Notes under the pieces: model-generated | Told to the model about the DNA's origin: nothing | The model's database searches: none | Seen by the model: the letters and a program-made list of their open reading frames with translations, nothing else | NCBI RefSeq assembly: GCF_004320535.1 | Contig: NZ_SIHY01000001.1 | Location: forward strand, 1,302,001-1,366,000 | DNA length: 64,000 nt | Direction of reading: 5' to 3' | From: Arthrobacter sp. S41 | GTDB taxonomy: Bacteria > Actinomycetota > Actinomycetes > Actinomycetales > Micrococcaceae | Part shown: positions 58,334 through 64,000 of the stretch, piece after piece | Layout of the letters: each line of letters begins with the position of its first letter | Position numbering within the stretch: position 1 is the first letter of the stretch | Made by a program: the position numbers and the translations under genes

Positions 58334-59074
58334 CTAGATGAACGCCAAAACTTCCATGACGTACCAACTCGAAGCACCGCTGAGCAAGATGATTCCCGAG
58401 GACAGCCCCAGAATTCCGCTGAGGTTGCGCACACTTCGACTGGCCAATGCCAGCGCTCGTAATGAGCCGACAAGAAGTCCGGCAATCAGTCCCATAGCGG
58501 CACCTTGGTACCACAGAATGTCTACCGGTAGAGCGCTGGCCGCAGCTCCCAAGGCAACTGCCACCAAGGGTGCCAGGATCATCGTGATGCGGTTAGGAAG
58601 GCGGGTGACCACAATGGCTCCGGCGCCCAACAATGCACTGACCGTCACGACCGCGATGCCAAAACCGTAGGAAACTTCGGCGCTGGCAGACCAGGCTGAT
58701 CCCAAGACGCCAAGCACCATGCCGGTGACTCCTGAGACCACGCCAGCTAGCCGTCCTTCGGCCTCCGCACCGCGAAGAACCTGAGAGATAAACACCAGCA
58801 GTACGCCCACCGCGATGACTTCCACACCGTGTGACATCACAGAGGATCCGGGCATAAACAGCGTCGCGGAGGTGGCCGCCAGTGAACAAATAGCAATGAT
58901 GATTGAAATGGGCCACGGTGCATCGGAGCGGACCATTCGAGGCCAAGTGAACGCAAAAATCAGCTGTAATATTGCGGTCACGAGACCCATCGGCCACGAC
59001 AGTGTCGAAGGGCTTGCGGCCCCGGCCAATAGGGCAGCAGCGACGAACCCGCACAATAAGACTTTGATTCTCAA
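58334..59074 (-). CDS. Uncharacterised membrane protein divergent from glnR
   Basis: 246 residues with seven to eight hydrophobic segments evenly spread from the N-terminus to the end, and short loops. No transporter or enzyme signature was recognised. Ala/Gly/Val-rich composition suggests packed helices. It diverges from glnR across 126 bases, and a hypothetical link to nitrogen control rests only on that position. Confidence 0.75.
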   Translation of the reverse strand: MRIKVLLCGFVAAALLAGAASPSTLSWPMGLVTAILQLIFAFTWPRMVRSDAPWPISIIIAICSLAATSATLFMPGSSVMSHGVEVIAVGVLLVFISQVLRGAEAEGRLAGVVSGVTGMVLGVLGSAWSASAEVSYGFGIAVVTVSALLGAGAIVVTRLPNRITMILAPLVAVALGAAASALPVDILWYQGAAMGLIAGLLVGSLRALALASRSVRNLSGILGLSSGIILLSGASSWYVMEVLAFI

Positions 59075-59200
59075 ACTAAGTTTCCTGACGGTAATGTGTC
59101 TGCATCTGCGTGTTCACATGCATGATTCAAGTGATTCTTTCCTTATACTGTGACACGTAAAGATCATTTATTCGCAACAACTTGGTAGGAGGACGACCTA

Positions 59201-59869
59201 TTGGCCCACCTACTGCTACTTAGCAATCATGCCGAAAACGCGGCCGAAGTTCTTCCCGCGCTCGAATTACTACTGCATGAGATTTCTTTCCTTCCTGCAA
59301 CCACCGAATCGCTGAGTCAGGTTCCAGAATGTGACGCTGTGATTTTGGACGCTCGCACCGACCTGATTCCAGCCCGTTCGCTGGCACAGATCCTGCATGC
59401 AAACCTGCACCTTCCGCTACTGCTGGTTGTCAGTGAAGGCGCGTTGGGTATTTTGAATTCCGAATGGCATGCCGCTGATTTCCTTTTGCCTTCGGCTATT
59501 CCGGCTGAACTTGATGCTCGCATCCGACTGATGCTCGCAGCGATCCCAGAAGCATCAGTAGCACCGGTGGCTGCCGAAAACACCACGGGACTGCGCATCG
59601 ATGAGCTCAGCTACACGGCTCGGATTGATAACCGCATGTTGGATCTGACGTACAAGGAATTTGAGCTGCTCAAGTACCTAGCTCAGTTCCCTGGTCGAGT
59701 CTTCACCCGCGAGCAGCTGCTGCACGAGGTCTGGGGCTACGACTACTACGGAGGCACTCGCACGGTGGACGTTCACGTTCGTCGCCTGCGCGCCAAATTG
59801 GGCACTGATCACGAACAACTCATCGGAACAGTTCGTAACGTCGGCTACCGTTTCCATACCGAATCATAA
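59201..59869 (+). CDS. glnR: GlnR-type orphan winged-helix regulator, TTG start
   Basis: 222 residues. The start is a TTG at 59201 with AGGAGG eight bases upstream. The N-terminal receiver is atypical: the acidic pair is missing, but the conserved Asp50 lies in AVILDARTDLIPARSL, which matches GlnR of streptomycetes and mycobacteria. An OmpR-type winged helix (about residues 128-220) ends VDVHVRRLRAKLGTDHEQLIGTVRNVGYRF. No kinase neighbour is present, as usual for GlnR. In mycobacteria glnR is followed by mshD, as here. GlnR is the global regulator of nitrogen assimilation in actinomycetes. Confidence 0.85.
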   Translation: MAHLLLLSNHAENAAEVLPALELLLHEISFLPATTESLSQVPECDAVILDARTDLIPARSLAQILHANLHLPLLLVVSEGALGILNSEWHAADFLLPSAIPAELDARIRLMLAAIPEASVAPVAAENTTGLRIDELSYTARIDNRMLDLTYKEFELLKYLAQFPGRVFTREQLLHEVWGYDYYGGTRTVDVHVRRLRAKLGTDHEQLIGTVRNVGYRFHTES

Positions 59870-59920
59870 CTTTCAGCTAATTTATGGCGGGTTCATTCCT
59901 TTACCGACTATCGTGAAGAT

Positions 59921-60877
59921 ATGAGTGAACTGCCACAGACCACAGTATCGATTCACCAAGTATCTGACGAGCTTGATGAGCGCACGCTAAGTGACGTACG
60001 CCAGCTTGCTAAAGACTCCTTAAACGTTGATGGCAATCCGCCGCTGAGCGACCAGACTCTGGTCGCTCTAGCGGCCGATGATGCCAGTGAAAATATCATT
60101 ACCCTGCTGGCAGAAGTTGGCGAAGGCACTGAATCAGTGCTCGCCGGTATTGCCGTAGTTGTGCGCGAAGCCGCCGACCAGCCATGGGTACTGGAAGTAG
60201 TAGTGCATCCCGATCACCGTAAAACTGGAATTGGTCGTGCGCTGCTCACCAAGCTCAGCGAACTGATCGATTTGCCCCAGGCTCAGGCATGGGCGCACGG
60301 AGATCATGAAGCCGCTAAGAAGCTTGCCTCGCGTATTGGCATGAGCCGCGTACGCGAGCTATACCGGATGCGCCGCGAAGGTACCGACTTCCTCGAAGAA
60401 GCCCCGGTTGATCGCCGAATCAGCGTTCGTTCCTTCCGCGTTGGAGAAGATGAACCATCGTGGCTCGAATCCAATTCGCAGGCCTTTGTACATCACCCAG
60501 AGCAGGGCTCACTGACCCTCAGTGACCTTGAAGCACGAATGGCCGAAGATTGGTTTGACCCTTCCGGCTTCTTCTTGGCATTTAATGCAGAGCAGAAGCT
60601 CGTCGCCTACCACTGGACCAAGATCCATCAGTCCTCGGGTGAATCCATTCGCCCTACCGGCGAGGTCTACGTTGTTGGTGTTGTTCCCGAAGCCCAGGGC
60701 ATGGGCCTCGGCCGCTCACTAACCACCACCGGAATCAACTACCTGTTAGAGCAGGGCGTGGACGCGGTCATTCTCTACGTTGATGCCGAAAATGAAGCGG
60801 CCGTCAAGCTCTACCGCTCCCTTGGCTTCACACTTTGGGATGCAGACATTATGTACGGCCCGCAGCCGATAGACTAG
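59921..60877 (+). CDS. mshD: Mycothiol synthase MshD (tandem GNAT)
   Basis: 318 residues. Acetylates Cys-GlcN-Ins in the last step of mycothiol synthesis. Two GNAT domains are visible. The first (about residues 10-145) has the acetyl-CoA loop VVVHPDHRKTGIGRALL. The second (about 165-318) has VVGVVPEAQGMGLGRSL and the closing NEAAVKLYRSLGFTLWD. The tandem layout and the length are those of MshD. It follows glnR by 51 bases. Confidence 0.93.
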   Translation: MSELPQTTVSIHQVSDELDERTLSDVRQLAKDSLNVDGNPPLSDQTLVALAADDASENIITLLAEVGEGTESVLAGIAVVVREAADQPWVLEVVVHPDHRKTGIGRALLTKLSELIDLPQAQAWAHGDHEAAKKLASRIGMSRVRELYRMRREGTDFLEEAPVDRRISVRSFRVGEDEPSWLESNSQAFVHHPEQGSLTLSDLEARMAEDWFDPSGFFLAFNAEQKLVAYHWTKIHQSSGESIRPTGEVYVVGVVPEAQGMGLGRSLTTTGINYLLEQGVDAVILYVDAENEAAVKLYRSLGFTLWDADIMYGPQPID

Positions 60878-60886
60878 TGATACTGG

Positions 60887-60911
60887 CGGTCCCATGTACT
60901 AACTGGGACCG
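60887..60911 (+). terminator. Terminator after mshD
   Basis: An 8-bp stem CGGTCCCA/TGGGACCG (60887-60894 with 60904-60911) followed by TCTTC. It lies 10 bases past the mshD stop. Confidence 0.6.
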
Positions 60912-60962
60912 TCTTCACAAGGTGTTTTGACATCTACTCGCAAGAAGAAATGAGTTCAGCAG

Positions 60963-63179
60963 ATGACTAGCTCCCCCAAGGAAACTACTCCTCGTCTAAG
61001 TGATGTTCCCTCCTCCAAAGTTAATGAGGACAGAATTGAACCCGCTGAAGTCATTCCGGCTCCACAGCTGGACGGCGAGTTTCACAACGAGCGATTCCTT
61101 GACCGTGAACTGAGCTGGTTGCACTTCAACGCCCGCGTTTTAGAACTTGCTGAAGACACCACCTTGCCGTTGCTGGAACGCGTGAACTTCCTGTCGATTT
61201 TTGCTTCCAACCTTGACGAATTTTTCATGGTTCGCGTCGCTGGCCTCAAGCGTCGTATTGCAGCCGGGCTCGCGGTTCCCGCACCTAACGGCATGAGCCC
61301 AGTAGACCAACTGGAATTGTTGCTCTCTTCGGCTCACGCATTGCAGACCCGCCACGCTAACGTCTTCTCCGAGGCGGTTTCTCCAGACCTCGCTGAGCAC
61401 GGCATCCGCATCACCACCTGGGATCAGCTTTCCGATGGTGAGCAAGACATTCTTTCCAAATGGTTTGTCTCCCAGGTCTTCCCGGTGCTCACCCCACTGG
61501 CCGTTGACCCAGCTCACCCGTTCCCCTACATCTCCGGCTTGTCGCTAAACCTTGCTGTGGTTGTACGCAATCCTTTGACCGGCAAGCAGCTCTTTGCCCG
61601 ACTTAAGGTGCCCGATACCATTGCTCGTTTGATCAGCATCGATGGCACCCGCGCAGCGCATTCTTCGCACAAGACCGCTCGCTTCATTCCGCTCGAAGCG
61701 CTCATTGCAGTGCATCTTGAGATGCTCTTCCCCGGCATGGAAATCGTGGAGCACCACTTCTTCCGTGTGACTCGTAACGAGGATCTGGAAGTTGAAGAAG
61801 ACGACGCCGAGAACCTGCTTCAGGCTCTCGAGAAGGAATTGCTGCGTCGTCGCTTTGGCCCACCGGTTCGATTGGAAGTTGCTGATGACATCAACTCCGA
61901 AATCATGGAGTTGCTGACCAGGGAACTGGGTGTTGAGGAAGACGAAGTCTTCAAACTACCTGCTCCCCTCGATCTTCGTGGTCTCGGCGTCATCGCCTCA
62001 CTGGATCGCGCAGAGCTGCACTACCCAAAGCACATGGGACACACCTCCCGCTACCTGAACGAGTCGGAGACGGCCAAGGCCGCCAACGTCTTTGCTGCTG
62101 TGCGTCGCCGAGACATTTTGCTGCACCACCCTTACGATTCTTTCTCCACCAGTGTCCAGGCGTTCTTGGAACAGGCTGCCGCTGACCCTAAGGTCATGGC
62201 CATCAAGCAGACCTTGTACCGCACCAGTGGTGATTCACCGATCGTTGATGCCTTGATTGATGCTGCAGAAGCAGGCAAACAGGTTCTGGCATTGGTAGAA
62301 ATCAAGGCCCGCTTTGATGAGCAGGCCAACATCAGCTGGGCCAGGAAACTGGAACAGGCTGGCGTGCACGTGGTTTACGGCATTGTCGGGTTGAAGACTC
62401 ACTCCAAGCTGTCCTTGGTAGTGCGTCGTGAGGGTGACAAGCTGCGCCGCTACTGCCACATCGGTACCGGTAACTACCACCCACGCACTGCCCGATACTA
62501 TGAAGACTTCGGCTTGCTCACCTGTGATGACGCCGTAGGTGAAGACGTTTCAAAGCTGTTCAACCAGCTGTCTGGCTATGCACCACGCTCAACCTACAGC
62601 CGCTTGCTCGTTGCCCCTCGTTCGGTGCGCACCGGTTTGCTCACGCATATCGAGAATGAAATCTCCAACGCAAAGTCCGGCATTGACGCCAAGGTAGTCA
62701 TCAAGGTCAATTCGATCGTTGATGAAGTCATCATTGACGCTCTGTACCGAGCCAGCCAAGCCGGCGTCAAGGTTGAAGTCATTGTCCGTGGCATCTGTGC
62801 ACTGCGCCCCGGAGTGCCTGGACTCAGCGATAATATACAGGTGCGTTCCATCTTGGGCCGCTTCCTTGAGCACAGCCGCGTCTTCATGTTTGCTAACGCC
62901 GGAGAGCCACTGGTTTACATCGGTTCTGCAGACATGATGCACCGCAACTTGGACCGCCGAGTTGAGGCCTTGGTGTCTTTGCGCAACCAAGAAGACGTGG
63001 ATGACTTGATCCACCAGCTTGGCCTGTACATGGATGACAAGACCGCTTCATGGCACCTGAACTCTAATGGGGAATGGATTCGCTATTCTCAGGATGAAGA
63101 AGGCAACCCACTGACCGATGTTCAGTTCTGGCTCATCGAAGAGCATGCCCGCCGTCGCAATAGTGGGCGTAACAGCTAG
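60963..63179 (+). CDS. ppk: Polyphosphate kinase 1
   Basis: A 738-residue enzyme that makes polyphosphate from ATP. The N-terminal domain starts at [21 protein letters not shown] after a roughly 40-residue extension. The head and two phospholipase-D-like catalytic domains follow. The phospho-His motif is in [14 protein letters not shown], with [23 protein letters not shown] downstream. The [15 protein letters not shown] motif near the end is canonical. The stop overlaps the next start (TAGTG), so it is co-translated with the Nudix/phosphatase gene. Confidence 0.97.
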   Translation: MTSSPKETTPRLSDVPSSKVNEDRIEPAEVIPAPQLDGEFHNERFLDRELSWLHFNARVLELAEDTTLPLLERVNFLSIFASNLDEFFMVRVAGLKRRIAAGLAVPAPNGMSPVDQLELLLSSAHALQTRHANVFSEAVSPDLAEHGIRITTWDQLSDGEQDILSKWFVSQVFPVLTPLAVDPAHPFPYISGLSLNLAVVVRNPLTGKQLFARLKVPDTIARLISIDGTRAAHSSHKTARFIPLEALIAVHLEMLFPGMEIVEHHFFRVTRNEDLEVEEDDAENLLQALEKELLRRRFGPPVRLEVADDINSEIMELLTRELGVEEDEVFKLPAPLDLRGLGVIASLDRAELHYPKHMGHTSRYLNESETAKAANVFAAVRRRDILLHHPYDSFSTSVQAFLEQAAADPKVMAIKQTLYRTSGDSPIVDALIDAAEAGKQVLALVEIKARFDEQANISWARKLEQAGVHVVYGIVGLKTHSKLSLVVRREGDKLRRYCHIGTGNYHPRTARYYEDFGLLTCDDAVGEDVSKLFNQLSGYAPRSTYSRLLVAPRSVRTGLLTHIENEISNAKSGIDAKVVIKVNSIVDEVIIDALYRASQAGVKVEVIVRGICALRPGVPGLSDNIQVRSILGRFLEHSRVFMFANAGEPLVYIGSADMMHRNLDRRVEALVSLRNQEDVDDLIHQLGLYMDDKTASWHLNSNGEWIRYSQDEEGNPLTDVQFWLIEEHARRRNSGRNS

Positions 63180-64000
63180 TGGCCGAGCTTGAACTGCGCG
63201 ATCCTCATGCCAGAGTTCGTGAAATTATCCGCTCAGTAGATGCCGATGAAATTTCCCTCGGCGACTATGAAATCATCGCTGCGGGCGCGATCCCTTGGCG
63301 GATCCTTGATGGAAAACTTCAGGTTTTGCTCATCCATCGTCCAAAGTATGACGATTGGTCCTGGCCTAAGGGTAAGCTGGATCCGGGTGAGTCCATTGCT
63401 GAATGCGCTATCCGTGAAGTACGTGAGGAAATTGGTCTTCGCATTGCTCTGGGCATTCCGCTCTCGGCGACGGCTTACTCGGTCAAGAACAAGTCAAAAG
63501 TTGTCTATTACTGGGCAGCCAAGACTGATCCACTGACTGTTATTCAGCCCGACGGTGGTGAATGCGATGAGACCAAGTGGATGAGCGTGAAGAAGGCTCG
63601 GGAAATGTTGACCAACCCGACCGATGCACAACCACTGGAAGATTTGGCTAAGGCACATAAGAACGAGACGCTCAACGCCCAACCGGTGTTGATTGTCCGC
63701 CATGCCAAGGCCAAACCACGAGGCAACTGGACCAAAGCGGAAGGTGAACGCCCTTTGGCGGCCACCGGACGACGTCAGGCTCAGGCCGTTTCGCGCATGC
63801 TTGAAGCGTGGCAGCCAGCGTTCATTGCCACCTCGCCGTGGGTTCGTTGCGTTCAGACGCTGGCTCCCTACGCGGCCTTGCACGCAATGAAGATGAGGAA
63901 CGTCAAGGCACTGACCGAACACGCGGCCACACGTCACCCCGAACGTGCCCGCAAGGCGGTGCAGAAGCTTTTTAATAAGTACCGTTCTCAAGCTATTTGT
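63179..64000 (+). CDS. Nudix hydrolase fused to SixA-type histidine phosphatase, MutT1-like (partial at right edge)
   Basis: 274 codons from a GTG at 63179 that overlaps the ppk stop by one base; the frame runs off the window. The Nudix box GKLDPGESIAECAIREVREEIGL is perfect (G-x5-E-x7-REUxEExGU). From about residue 165 a histidine-phosphatase domain starts with PVLIVRHAKA (catalytic RH) and continues with SPWVRCVQTL. Mycobacterial MutT1 has this architecture at about 317 residues and also lies next to ppk. It cleans oxidised nucleotides and may hydrolyse dinucleoside polyphosphates. About 40 residues are missing. Confidence 0.9.
   Translation, partial: MAELELRDPHARVREIIRSVDADEISLGDYEIIAAGAIPWRILDGKLQVLLIHRPKYDDWSWPKGKLDPGESIAECAIREVREEIGLRIALGIPLSATAYSVKNKSKVVYYWAAKTDPLTVIQPDGGECDETKWMSVKKAREMLTNPTDAQPLEDLAKAHKNETLNAQPVLIVRHAKAKPRGNWTKAEGERPLAATGRRQAQAVSRMLEAWQPAFIATSPWVRCVQTLAPYAALHAMKMRNVKALTEHAATRHPERARKAVQKLFNKYRSQAIC

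Noticed and set aside
1-64000. CRISPR arrays, insertion sequences, rRNA genes, prophage
   Set aside because: Looked for regularly spaced repeats, transposase frames with terminal inverted repeats, and rRNA signature sequences; none was seen by eye.

Overview
The window looks like the chromosome of a moderately high-GC actinomycete (Actinomycetota), most likely Micrococcaceae (Arthrobacter/Glutamicibacter-like). The signs are a mycothiol synthase gene, a GlnR-type orphan regulator beside it, PspC-domain envelope-stress genes, a MutT1-type Nudix/phosphatase next to ppk, an actinobacterial order of ribosomal-protein genes, and frequent GTG/TTG starts. The genus is inferred from gene content and protein style; no search was run.

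From about 0.5 to 49.5 kb the window is essentially one block of translation and transcription genes on the minus strand. Read in transcription order (right to left) it is: tRNA-Trp, secE, nusG, rplK, rplA | rplJ, rplL | rpoB, rpoC | rpsL, rpsG, fusA, tuf | rpsJ to rpsQ (S10 operon) | rplN to rplO (spc operon) | secY, adk, map | infA, rpmJ, rpsM, rpsK, rpoA, rplQ | truA | rplM, rpsI, glmM, ugd. Strong hairpins close several units (after rplA, rplL, rpoC, tuf, rpsQ, rplO, map, rplQ, rpsI). Candidate sigma-A promoters were read for rpoB, rplN, secY, infA and rplM.

This block is interrupted by accessory genes: a pair of paralogous lipoproteins (6.0-7.0 kb); a nuclease-fold membrane protein, a PhnB-like VOC protein and a divergent AraC regulator broken by an in-frame stop (18-20.5 kb); a 1,252-residue many-pass membrane protein (26.4-30.1 kb); and a YbaK-type deacylase overlapping tail-to-tail with an acyltransferase-3 (43.7-45.3 kb). 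The left edge holds the 3' end of a gene with a HEPN-type RNxxxH motif.

From 49.8 kb rightwards most genes are on the plus strand or in small divergent sets. They are an aminotransferase; a PspC-linked histidine kinase/LuxR regulator pair diverging from three PspC/LiaF-like or small membrane proteins, with two AGGG-N4-CCCT inverted repeats between them; pfkA; ygfZ and a nitrobindin-like gene; an unannotated 39-residue membrane peptide; a membrane protein diverging from glnR; mshD; ppk; and a Nudix/histidine-phosphatase fusion cut by the right edge. No rRNA, CRISPR array, insertion sequence or phage gene was seen. The best candidates for undescribed biology are the PspC/LiaF module with its repeated operator, the lipoprotein pair and the giant membrane protein.
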